This document shows, in pieces, positions 42,229-50,530 of a stretch of DNA of 64,000 bases. Both the position numbers and the translations under genes were made by a program. The notes beneath the pieces are model-generated. The model was not told the DNA's origin, did no database searches, and saw only the letters and a list, made by a program, of their open reading frames with translations. This stretch comes from Chthonobacter rhizosphaerae (GTDB lineage: Bacteria > Pseudomonadota > Alphaproteobacteria > Rhizobiales > Pleomorphomonadaceae). Within the stretch, counting starts at the first letter, position 1, and each line of letters starts with the position of its first letter. Location of the stretch: positions 1 to 64,000 of the forward strand of contig NZ_JACDIS010000003.1 in the NCBI RefSeq assembly GCF_013839525.1, given 5' to 3'.

Positions 42229-44919
42229 TCAATCCCTGCCGCGACCGCCGCCACCCTTGGAGTCGCCGCCACCGCCGCCTTTGGACTCGCCGCCGCCCTT
42301 CGAGTCGCCGCCTTTGGACTCGCCGCCCTTCGAGTCGCCGCCACGACCGCCTTTGCCGTCGCTCTTGCCACGGCCGCGGCCTCCGCCGCCGAGGGCATCG
42401 CCGAGACCGCCCGCAAGGCCGCCCACCGCCGAGCCGACCCCGCCCACGGCCGAACCGAGGCCGCCGCCAGGGCCGGATCCGCCGCCGGGAGACGCGGTCG
42501 AGCCGCTGCCGGACGGCGACGATCCGCCCGAGCCGGACCCGCCGGGAGAGCCGGCGTTCCCGCCCGCGGTGGCGCCTCCTCCGGAAGGCCCGCCGCCTCC
42601 GCCGGAAGGCGCGCCGCCCCCACCGGAGGGCGCGGATCCACCGCCGGAAGGCGCCGATCCACCGCCGGACGACTCGGACCCGCCGCCGGACGATCCGCCC
42701 CGCCCGGGCCCGCTCCGGCCGGACGTGGCGGCCGCCACCTCGCGGCCCGTGTCGGCGCCTCCGCCGATGACCGGGAACCAGAGCGTCGACGAACGGCGTC
42801 GGGACGGCTGGACGGGAACGCGTCGATCCTTCTCCACCGCGAAGTCGACCGCCGGCGGCTGCCAGCGCCGCACCCGGTTCGTGCGCGGGCGCTTGGCGCG
42901 CTTGGCCTTCTTGGCCGACCGGGCCGGCGCGGCCTTGGCGGTCTCGGTCTTCTTCTCGAACGCGCCGTCGCTGTCGCAGCACGGCCCGAGCGCATGGTCG
43001 AACGCCTGGAGGCGCGGCGGCGCGGGCGCGAGCGGGCCGGTGGCGGCGAGACCCGCCACGGCCGCGGCCGTGCCGAGCTCGACGCCGGCCGCCGCGAGGC
43101 ACGCCGCCGGGTCGGCGCTCGAAGCGCAGCCATCGGCCGCGAACCCGGCGCCCTCGGCGGCGGCGGGCTCCGCCTCGCCTGTCGGCGGCAAGTGGATCGC
43201 CTCCTCCTCGCCGGTCGGTTCGGCGGCTGGCGCGAAGCCCGCCTCCGGCTCCGGAGCGGCCGGGCGGGGCACAGGGCGCGGCGGCGCCGCCAGGTCGGGA
43301 GCGATCGCCGCGACCTCCGTACCGCCGGGCGCCGGATCGACCGGTTCCCGGGTCGGCCGAAGCGTGCCGAGGCTCGGCGCGCGCGCGTCCATGCCCGGCG
43401 CGGGCTGCGGCGCGTCGGCCGCCGGCGCCGGGTCGGGCGCGCGGGCCGGATGAGGAAGGATGACCCTCGGCGGCCTCGGTTCGGCGCGTCGCACGTCTCC
43501 CGTCGCGGCAGGTGGGGCGGCGAGCGGGACGCGCTCGTCCAGGTCCGGGAGCGGAGGGACGCGCGGGGGAGCGGACGAGGTCGTCCGGTCAGGAGACAGG
43601 GCGCCGAGGCCCACGTCCGCCATCGAAACGGCCCCGGTCGGCGTGTCCGCGGAGGCGGGCGGCGGCTCGATCCTCGGGCGGAGCTCCGGCGGAGCGGCGT
43701 CCGCCGACGGCCTTGCGGAGGCGAACCGGTCGCCGGCGGCGGCCTCCGCCGCCGGGGGCGTGCGGCTGGCGCCGGTCTGGAACGGCGACCAGTCGGCGGC
43801 CCAGAGCGCGCCGGTGGCGCCGAGGATGAGCGCGGCCGCGGCGGCGGCCGCCAGGTGCCGCTGGCGCGGCGGCGGCTGCGAGGCCGCGGCGGCGACCCCG
43901 AACGTCGGGCCGGCGTGCGCGCCATCGTAGACCGAGGCGGGAAGCACCGGGCTCGGCGGCGACGCACCCGGTCCGGGCGCGCCGGCGGCCGGCCAGGATC
44001 GACCGCCGGCGAGGGCGGAGACGGGGGTGACGGCGGCGGTGCCGGCGGCGAGGCCGGCGGACGGGCCACCCATGCCCGGGCGCGCGCCTCCAGCGAGGAC
44101 CCGCAGGGACGGGCGGGCGCCCGCATTGGCGGCGGCGATCCGGCCGGTGTTGTCCAGGAAGGCGACCTCGCCGTCGCGGAACCGCGCGGCGGTGAGCCGA
44201 CCGGTGCGCCAGACGCCGGTGTCGAGGCAGATGTGTCGCTCGTCGATCAGCGGCGTGAACCGCACCGTATGACCGTGGACGATCCGGAACGGCGCCTCCA
44301 CGTGCCGGGCGAGGTGCCAGTCCTTGAAGAGGAGCAGATCCACCTTGGACTGGGCGGAGAGATCCACCCCCGGCCGAAGGCCGGCGTGGACGAAGACGTA
44401 GCCCTCCGTCCGGGCGATGAACGGCAGCCCGGACAGGAAGGCGACGTGCTCCGGCGGGATCATCTGGAGAGCCTCCGCGCGGACCGACTGGGCCACCCTG
44501 CCGTTGACGCGCCTCGGCACCTCCACCCCGTAGGAGGCGAGCGTGAGGCGGCCGTCCACGTCCAGCCAGCCGGCATTCGCGCCGGGCTCGGACAGGAAGC
44601 CGAGGAGGTATTCCTCGTGGTTGCCGCGCAGGCAGATGCGAGTGATGCCGGGCGGCGACGGCTGGATGAGGTGGTTGACGACGCCGGAGCTCAGCGGGCC
44701 GCGATCCACGTAGTCGCCGAGATAGACCACGGTGGCCGGCGCGCCGGCCGCGTCCGCCAGGATGACGGCCTCCAGGTCCAGCAGTTCCCGAAGGCAGCCG
44801 TGAACGTCGCCGACGGCGTAGACCAGGGCGTCGGGCGGTATGTCGATGATCCCGGTGGCCGACAGGTCCGTCCCGCCGACGCCGAGGTTCGCCGCCGTCT
44901 CGTCGATCCGCTGCCTCAT
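42229..44919 (-). CDS. PPP phosphatase fused to a membrane segment and long low-complexity Gly/Ser-rich tail (paralogue 4)
   Basis: An 896-residue protein. Residues 1 to about 260 are a PPP phosphatase: G-D-V-H-G at 37-41, G-D-Y-V-D-R-G at 68-74 and G-N-H-E at 99-102, with V-H-A-G and V-H-G-H later. A hydrophobic helix of alanines and leucines follows near 354-376 (L-I-L-G-A-T-G-A-L-W-A-A). Next comes a long Pro/Ala-rich region, a basic K/R stretch near 655-690, and from about 733 a Gly/Ser-rich tail with repeats of G-G-x-S-K-G-G form. ATG 44919 has AGGAG 6 nt upstream; a GTG at 44934 is weaker. Topology implies an N-terminal cytoplasmic phosphatase and an external tail. Confidence 0.78.
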   Translation of the reverse strand: MRQRIDETAANLGVGGTDLSATGIIDIPPDALVYAVGDVHGCLRELLDLEAVILADAAGAPATVVYLGDYVDRGPLSSGVVNHLIQPSPPGITRICLRGNHEEYLLGFLSEPGANAGWLDVDGRLTLASYGVEVPRRVNGRVAQSVRAEALQMIPPEHVAFLSGLPFIARTEGYVFVHAGLRPGVDLSAQSKVDLLLFKDWHLARHVEAPFRIVHGHTVRFTPLIDERHICLDTGVWRTGRLTAARFRDGEVAFLDNTGRIAAANAGARPSLRVLAGGARPGMGGPSAGLAAGTAAVTPVSALAGGRSWPAAGAPGPGASPPSPVLPASVYDGAHAGPTFGVAAAASQPPPRQRHLAAAAAAALILGATGALWAADWSPFQTGASRTPPAAEAAAGDRFASARPSADAAPPELRPRIEPPPASADTPTGAVSMADVGLGALSPDRTTSSAPPRVPPLPDLDERVPLAAPPAATGDVRRAEPRPPRVILPHPARAPDPAPAADAPQPAPGMDARAPSLGTLRPTREPVDPAPGGTEVAAIAPDLAAPPRPVPRPAAPEPEAGFAPAAEPTGEEEAIHLPPTGEAEPAAAEGAGFAADGCASSADPAACLAAAGVELGTAAAVAGLAATGPLAPAPPRLQAFDHALGPCCDSDGAFEKKTETAKAAPARSAKKAKRAKRPRTNRVRRWQPPAVDFAVEKDRRVPVQPSRRRSSTLWFPVIGGGADTGREVAAATSGRSGPGRGGSSGGGSESSGGGSAPSGGGSAPSGGGGAPSGGGGGPSGGGATAGGNAGSPGGSGSGGSSPSGSGSTASPGGGSGPGGGLGSAVGGVGSAVGGLAGGLGDALGGGGRGRGKSDGKGGRGGDSKGGESKGGDSKGGGESKGGGGGDSKGGGGRGRD

Positions 44920-45166
44920 GCCGAACTCCTGCACGCTGGCCCTCCCGAACGGCTTGACGGCTCGGGTGTCGGCTTATTCCGGGCGACTGGTTAACAACCC
45001 GAAAGGTTTTCGTACCCCAGACGCGTTCCGCTGAAGGAGGGTGCAATTAATGACATCATCTATCGTCGATGCTTGCTATGTATATTACATCCAGCAATAA
45101 TCCTCGTTCTCTGCCCAAGTTCACCGAGCGGGACGTAAAGCCTTTCTCGTGCCACCAGGACGGGTC

Positions 45167-46246
45167 ATGGATCTCAACGCGTTCGTCGACAGCATCTATG
45201 AGGCTGCTCTCGTGCCGGAGCTTTGGCCGGACCTCCTCGACGGCCTGACCCGCGAGGCGGACGCGCTCGGCTCCATGTGCTTCACGGCTTCGCCGACCCG
45301 GACCAACTGGGTCTCCTCCCGCGAGGTGGAGCCGCTTCTCGCGCGCTTCCTGGCCGACGGGTGGATGGCCCGGAACACGCGCGTGGAGCGCGCCCTGAAG
45401 CTCGACCTGCCGGGCTTCGTGTCCGACCAGGACATGTTCACGCCCGAGGAGATGGACCGCGACCCGATGATCGCCTACCTCCGCCAGAACGGGGGCGGCT
45501 GGTGCACCGGCACGCTGATCACCATGCCGTCCGGCGACCTCCTCGTGTTCAACATCGAGCGCAGCCACCGGCGCGGCCCGTTCGAGCCGGAGGTGATCGC
45601 CCGGCTGGAGACGCTGCGGCCGGACCTCCACCGGGCCGCCCTCCTGTCGGCCCGCCTCGGGTTCGAGAAGGCGCGCGCCGCGGCGGCCGCCCTGGCGGCC
45701 GTGGGGCTTCCCGCCGGCGTGCTGTCCCATTCCGGCCGGCTGATCGCCGCCAACGACCTGCTGACGGCCATGATGCCGTCCGTTGTTCTCGACCGGCGCG
45801 ATCGGGTCCAGCTGGCGGGGTCGGCTCCGGACGCGCTTCTGAAGGATGCGCTCGACCGGCTCGCCTCGCAGCTGATGCCCCAGGTGGCGTCCATCGCGCT
45901 TCCGGCCACGCACGCCCATCCGGCGATGGTGGCCCACCTCGTGCCCGTCCGGCGCAATGCCCGCGACGTGTTCGCCTCGGCCAACGCCTTCCTGATGGTG
46001 ACGCCCGTGTCGGCCGCGGCCGTGCCCGGCTCGTCCCTCCTCCAGGCGCTGTTCGATCTCACACGGGCGGAAGCGCGCGTCGCCAAGGGCATCATGGAGG
46101 GCAAGACGCCGGCCGACCTCGCCCGCACGCTCGGCGTCTCGGTCGACACGGTGCGCACGCAGCTGAAGAGCGTGTTCGCCAAGGTGGGCGTCTCGCGCCA
46201 GGCCGATCTCGTCCGCCTGCTGGGCGGCCTGACCATCACCCGGTGA
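45167..46246 (+). CDS. LuxR-family transcriptional regulator
   Basis: A 359-residue regulator with a C-terminal LuxR-type helix-turn-helix: L-T-x-x-E-A-R-V-A-x-G-I-M-E-G, then A-R-T-L-G-V-S-V-D-T-V-R-T-Q-L-K-S-V (about residues 300-350). The N-terminal 290 residues show no typical autoinducer-binding or receiver domain. The ATG at 45167 follows AGGACGGG; a GTG at 45149 is a weaker alternative. It is divergent from the tail-fused phosphatase and is preceded by an AT-rich island at about 45045-45110. It may control the nearby EPS genes. Confidence 0.83.
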   Translation: MDLNAFVDSIYEAALVPELWPDLLDGLTREADALGSMCFTASPTRTNWVSSREVEPLLARFLADGWMARNTRVERALKLDLPGFVSDQDMFTPEEMDRDPMIAYLRQNGGGWCTGTLITMPSGDLLVFNIERSHRRGPFEPEVIARLETLRPDLHRAALLSARLGFEKARAAAAALAAVGLPAGVLSHSGRLIAANDLLTAMMPSVVLDRRDRVQLAGSAPDALLKDALDRLASQLMPQVASIALPATHAHPAMVAHLVPVRRNARDVFASANAFLMVTPVSAAAVPGSSLLQALFDLTRAEARVAKGIMEGKTPADLARTLGVSVDTVRTQLKSVFAKVGVSRQADLVRLLGGLTITR

Positions 46247-46275
46247 CGTGCGCTCCGGTGTCATCGACGTCGCTC

Positions 46276-46464
46276 TCAGTCGTCCGTGTGGATGCCCTTG
46301 CGGAGGCGTTCCGCGTCGGGGTTCGAGCCGGGTCCCTTCGGCAGGCCGTCCTCGTCGAGGTCCGGGTCGTTGTTCGGCGGCGCCGGATCGAGCCGCGTCT
46401 TCGCGGGATCGTCCGGAAAGGTGCGTTCGGCGGGCGAGACGGCGGCGCGGTGCGGTCCTGTCAT
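46276..46464 (-). CDS. small hydrophilic conserved-type hypothetical protein
   Basis: A 62-residue acidic, proline-rich protein (P-P-N-N-D-P-D-L-D-E-D-G-L-P-K-G-P-G). The ATG at 46464 follows a good GGAGAAGAG site. No domain or cysteine is present. Short D-P-D-x-D-E-D-G-L-P-type proteins occur widely in Rhizobiales and are of unknown function. It is convergent with the LuxR gene. Confidence 0.45.
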   Translation of the reverse strand: MTGPHRAAVSPAERTFPDDPAKTRLDPAPPNNDPDLDEDGLPKGPGSNPDAERLRKGIHTDD

Positions 46465-46662
46465 GTCTCTTCTCCGGGCTCGTCGCACGCGGCCGTCCGG
46501 GCGCCGGCGAAAGCCCCCGACGGACCGGCTTGGGAACGTCAACGCCCGGGAACGCGAAAGGTGCCGCACCGACGACGCGGAAAGTTGAAAACGTCTCGGA
46601 AACGGATGGTTAACCGTATCGGCCGCACAAGGCAGTCCCATCCGTTCCAGCCTGGTGAGTCG

Positions 46663-46893
46663 ATGCAAGCCCAACAGTCCGCCGTCCGCAGCGCGAACCC
46701 GCGCGCCGTCCCGCTTCTCGACGCCGGCGCGTTCCGGTGCCGCAACCCGCTCTTCGACGTGGTCCAGGGCGTGGCGCCGTCCCAGCTCATGGTGTGCGGC
46801 AACGACGTGATCCCGGGGCGCTGGTTCTGCGCCACCTGCAAGCCGCGGCTGGTCTCCTCGGTTCGTCCCTCGCCGGTGAAGGCGCCGCGCTGA
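46663..46893 (+). CDS. small cysteine-containing protein with a GcrA-like tail pattern
   Basis: A 76-residue protein. Its middle carries C-R-N-P, later C-G-N, then W-F-C-A-T-C-K, which echoes the spaced-cysteine C-terminal domain of the cell-cycle regulator GcrA (C-R-x-P, C-G, Y-C-x2-H). The N-terminal DNA-binding half of GcrA is missing, and the final residue is Cys-Lys rather than His. It could be a zinc-binding fragment or an unrelated small protein. The ATG at 46663 lies after GGTGAG. Confidence 0.45.
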   Translation: MQAQQSAVRSANPRAVPLLDAGAFRCRNPLFDVVQGVAPSQLMVCGNDVIPGRWFCATCKPRLVSSVRPSPVKAPR

Positions 46894-46926
46894 GCGCCCG
46901 AGCCGACCGAGGATCGCGCCGCGGGC

Positions 46927-47862
46927 TCATGCCGGCGGCCGCTCCCGCGCGGTCAGGCGATTGTGGATGTCCGTCGCCGCTATGGCCGCATGGCCGGCGG
47001 CGACGGCGATCTGGTTGAGCTCGTTCACCACGTCCCCGACCGCGTAGACGCCGTCCACGCTCGTGCGCTGGTGCGGGTCGGTCAGGACGCAGCCGACCGG
47101 GTTGCACGCGACCCCGAGCGCGGCGGCGAGCGTGTTGCGGGGCAGGTTGCCCATCGCCGGATAGAGCGTGTCGAAGGTCTCGCGGACGCCGCCCTCGTAG
47201 ACGGCCACCATGCCGCAGAGGTCGTGGACGAGATCGACCACCGGTTCCGTCACCACGCGCAGCCCCAGCCGCTCGGCGCTCCCCATCGTGTCCGCGTCGA
47301 ACGGGGCATGCTCGGCAAGGCGCATCAGCGCCACCCGGTCGGTGAACGACCGCAGGAAGCGCCCTTCCCTCAAGGCCCGGTCCGGCGGGCCGACGATCCC
47401 GACCCGCTGTTCGGTCGCCTCGAAGCCGTCGCAGACCGGGCAGAAGCGCAGCCGACCCGCCTCGATGGCGCGCTCGTAGTCGGCGAAGCCCGGCATGATG
47501 TCGACGATGCCGGTGGCGAGAACCACCATGGGCGCCGTCACCGCGATCCCCTCCCCCACCGCCTTGAAGTCGCCCGCCCTGCCGGTGATGGCGTCGATGC
47601 GGCCGTCGACCAGGTAGGCGCCGTAGCGCTCCGCCTGGACACGCAGGCGGGCGAGGAGATCCGGCCCGGTCACGCCCTCGGGGAAGCCGGGCGTGTTGTG
47701 GCTGACCGGGATCCAGCGCGCGCGGCTCTCGCCCGCGTCCACCACCACCACGGTCCGGTGATAGCGGGCGAGATAGGTGGCCGCGATGAGGCCGCCCGGC
47801 CCGCCACCGACGACGATGCAGTCGGCCTCCGACCCGGTTCGGGAGATGCTGGACGCTGGCAT
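46927..47862 (-). CDS. thioredoxin reductase-like flavoprotein
   Basis: A 311-residue two-dinucleotide-binding-domain flavoprotein. The FAD site G-G-G-P-G-G lies near residues 19-24 and the redox motif C-P-V-C near 142-145. The C-terminal G-V-Y-A-V-G-D-V-V block is the usual FAD-binding end. The second Rossmann motif, G-I-V-G-P-P, lacks the G-G-G-D-S-A NADPH signature of classical TrxR, so electron donor use may differ. Function in this locus is unknown. Confidence 0.78.
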   Translation of the reverse strand: MPASSISRTGSEADCIVVGGGPGGLIAATYLARYHRTVVVVDAGESRARWIPVSHNTPGFPEGVTGPDLLARLRVQAERYGAYLVDGRIDAITGRAGDFKAVGEGIAVTAPMVVLATGIVDIMPGFADYERAIEAGRLRFCPVCDGFEATEQRVGIVGPPDRALREGRFLRSFTDRVALMRLAEHAPFDADTMGSAERLGLRVVTEPVVDLVHDLCGMVAVYEGGVRETFDTLYPAMGNLPRNTLAAALGVACNPVGCVLTDPHQRTSVDGVYAVGDVVNELNQIAVAAGHAAIAATDIHNRLTARERPPA

Positions 47863-48058
47863 GGCGAGGGCCTCGAGGACGGTTCGGACGGGGCGGCGCA
47901 GCCGCCGGAACCGGTCTAATCCCCGGGGCGGGACGATGTTTCATCGAGCCTTGACGCGGAAGCCTCGCCGGGCTCGCCCTCGGCCGGGATCAAACCGGCG
48001 GGTCGGCGCGTTCAAGCCGTCACGCCCACGCCGGCGACAGACGAGGATTGCGACAGCC

Positions 48059-50530
48059 ATGGCCGAAACGCCCGTCCCACCCGCGCCGACGAGCCAGGGC
48101 TTCTCCATGCTGACGGCCGGCGGGCTGGTGCTCGCCATCGGCGGGCTCTACTTCGGCCGCGACATCTTCGTGCCGTTCGCGCTCGCGATCCTCCTGGCGT
48201 TCGCCTTGTCGCCGCTGGTCACCGGCCTTCGCAAGCTCCGCATCCCGCGGGTGGCCGCGGTGATCGCGGTGGTGGCCTTCGCCCTGGTGGTGATCGCCGG
48301 CATCGGCCTGCTGGTCGGCACTCAGCTCGTGAGCCTCGCCGACAACCTGCCGCGATACCAGTACACCATCGAACGCAAGCTCGACTCCCTGCAGTCGGAC
48401 GCGCCGGGCGGCGGCGTGCTGGAACGGTTGACGAGCACCGTCCGGGACCTTGGCGAGGGGCTGGAGCGCGCCGACGAGAAGACCGAGAAGGCGGCCGAGC
48501 AGGCGAGCGGCGAGGAGCCCGAACGGGAGCCGATCCCGGTCCGGGTGGAGCCGCCGGCCGCCAGCCCGATCCAGGTGATCCAGACGGTGGTCGGCCCGAT
48601 GCTGGCGCCGCTCGCGACCGCCGGCATGGTGGTGGTATTCCTCATCTTCGTGCTCCTGGAACGGGAGGACCTGCGCGACCGGTTCATCCGGCTGATCGGC
48701 GCCGGCGACCTGCACAAGAGCACCCAGGCGCTGAACGACGCCGGCGGGCGGGTCAGCCGCTACCTGCTGATGCAGCTGATCGTGAACATCACCTATGGCA
48801 TTCCGATCGGCATCGGCCTCTACTTCATCGGCGTGCCGAACGCGGTCCTGTGGGGCCTGATGGCGGCCGTGCTGCGCTTCATCCCCTACCTCGGGCCGTT
48901 CCTCGCGGCCCTGTTTCCGCTCGCCCTCGCCTTCGCGGTGGACCCCGGCTGGTGGATGCTGGTCTGGGTGATCGCCCTCTTCCTGGTGGTGGAGCTCATC
49001 AGCAACAACGCCGTGGAGCCCTGGCTCTACGGGTCCAGCACCGGCCTGTCGTCGCTCGCCATCATCATGGCGGCGGTGTTCTGGACGACGCTCTGGGGGC
49101 CGGTCGGCCTGTTCCTGGCGACGCCGCTGACCGTGTGCCTGGTGGCGATCGGCCGCTACGTGCCGCAGCTGGAGTTTCTCGGAGTCCTCCTCGGCAACGA
49201 CCCGGTGCTCGCGCCCGAGCAGCGGCTCTACCAGCGCCTGCTCGCGGGCAACCTGGAGGAGGCCGTGGAGCTGGCCGAGGCCTATGTGGCGGAAACCTCC
49301 ACGCGCGAGTTCTACGACCAGGTGGCGATCCCGGCGCTCCGGATGGCCGAGAACGACGGCCAGAGGAGCACGTCCGAAAGCGGCTACCGGCGTACGGTCG
49401 CGGACACCGCGATCTGCGTGGTGCGCGACCTGGACGACCTGGCGGAGGAGCGGCGCGGCGAGGAGGAGACCGAGGCCGCATCGAGAGCCGGGCCGAACGG
49501 TCGCACCGGCGAGGACATGCCCGTGCTCTGCATCGCCGGGCGGAGCGAACTCGACCGGGCCGCCGCCGAGATGGTGGCGAGCGTGCTGAGGGAGGACCGG
49601 ATCGGCGTCCGCGCGCTGCCGCCCATCATGGTCACCCAGGACGCGCTCGGCCAGCTCGACCTCACCGGCGTGGAGGTCGTCTGCCTCGCCTACATGCACC
49701 CGCATCCGGAGGTCTACGCCCGCTACGTCTGCCGCAAGCTGAAGCGCCGGGCGCCGAGCCTGCGGGTGATCGTCTGCCCGTTCAACGCCAGCGAGGACGC
49801 GGACGCGACGCGGCGGCGCAGCGCGGCCACGGGGGCGGACGCGGTCGCCACGTCGCTCGGCGTCGCCCGCGACCAGATCTGCGCCTGGGTACGCCGCGAT
49901 CCGCCTGCTGGGGCCGTGCCGCCGGCGGAATCCGATCCGGATCGGGCCAACGTCCTCAAGGAGATGGGCCTCGACGCCCGCCGGACCGAGCGCTTCAGCG
50001 ACGCGACCCGCGACGTGGCGGCCGCGTTCGGGACGCCGATCGCGCTCGTCGCCCTCGCCGAGCAGTTCCCCGACCCGGCCCAGGCGGACGCATCCGCCGC
50101 GGCCACGGATGCGGCGCCAGCCCCGACCGCCGCGGGCGGGCCGGCGGGCGTCTCCCACGAGCTCGCCTCCCTCGGCCACCTGGTGGGCCAGGAGTCGGTG
50201 CTCGTGATCCCGGACATCCAGAAGGACCCGCGTTTCGCCGACGACCCCACCCTGCGCAACAACGGGATCCGCTTCTATGCGGGCGCGCCCATGCGGCTCT
50301 CCACCGGCGTGGTGATCGGCACGCTGTGCGTGATCGACACCCGGACCCGCACCTTCGAGGCGGAGGACGTGGCGCGGCTGGAGCGGTTCGCGGCGGAGAT
50401 CGTCGCCAACGTGGAGGCCACCCACGCCATCGGCCATGGAGGATCGTCGATCCGGCCCGCCCGCCGCATCCGGGAGGTGGGCGGCGTGCGGGTCGCGGCC
50501 TTGCCGGCGGGCGCCGACGTCAAGTCATGA
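48059..50530 (+). CDS. AI-2E-family membrane protein fused to a C-terminal GAF domain
   Basis: An 823-residue protein. The N-terminal ~385 residues have about eight hydrophobic helices and the AI-2E/PerM transporter pattern (P-F-A-L-A-I-L-L-A-F-A-L-S-P-L-V near the start and L-R-F-I-P-Y-L-G-P-F near residue 279). A loop is acidic and proline-rich. The cytoplasmic half has a helical/Rossmann-like region (V-L-C-I-A-G-R-S-E-L, then V-E-V-V-C-L-A-Y) and a C-terminal GAF domain (D-P-R-F-A-D-D-P, then I-R-F-Y-A-G-A-P and I-G-T-L-C-V-I-D). It is an unusual fusion of transporter and sensor. Its stop overlaps the next gene's stop by 6 bp. Confidence 0.82.
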   Translation: MAETPVPPAPTSQGFSMLTAGGLVLAIGGLYFGRDIFVPFALAILLAFALSPLVTGLRKLRIPRVAAVIAVVAFALVVIAGIGLLVGTQLVSLADNLPRYQYTIERKLDSLQSDAPGGGVLERLTSTVRDLGEGLERADEKTEKAAEQASGEEPEREPIPVRVEPPAASPIQVIQTVVGPMLAPLATAGMVVVFLIFVLLEREDLRDRFIRLIGAGDLHKSTQALNDAGGRVSRYLLMQLIVNITYGIPIGIGLYFIGVPNAVLWGLMAAVLRFIPYLGPFLAALFPLALAFAVDPGWWMLVWVIALFLVVELISNNAVEPWLYGSSTGLSSLAIIMAAVFWTTLWGPVGLFLATPLTVCLVAIGRYVPQLEFLGVLLGNDPVLAPEQRLYQRLLAGNLEEAVELAEAYVAETSTREFYDQVAIPALRMAENDGQRSTSESGYRRTVADTAICVVRDLDDLAEERRGEEETEAASRAGPNGRTGEDMPVLCIAGRSELDRAAAEMVASVLREDRIGVRALPPIMVTQDALGQLDLTGVEVVCLAYMHPHPEVYARYVCRKLKRRAPSLRVIVCPFNASEDADATRRRSAATGADAVATSLGVARDQICAWVRRDPPAGAVPPAESDPDRANVLKEMGLDARRTERFSDATRDVAAAFGTPIALVALAEQFPDPAQADASAAATDAAPAPTAAGGPAGVSHELASLGHLVGQESVLVIPDIQKDPRFADDPTLRNNGIRFYAGAPMRLSTGVVIGTLCVIDTRTRTFEAEDVARLERFAAEIVANVEATHAIGHGGSSIRPARRIREVGGVRVAALPAGADVKS

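Noticed and set aside
41757-44126. A 789-residue minus-strand frame spanning the PilZ and tail-fused phosphatase region
   Set aside because: Only its C-terminal end, from 42035, is the real PilZ gene; the rest is a shadow of the phosphatase gene.
47777-48058. Upstream extension of the AI-2E-GAF gene
   Set aside because: Arginine-rich leader overlapping the divergent flavoprotein gene. The start at 48059 fits the membrane topology better.
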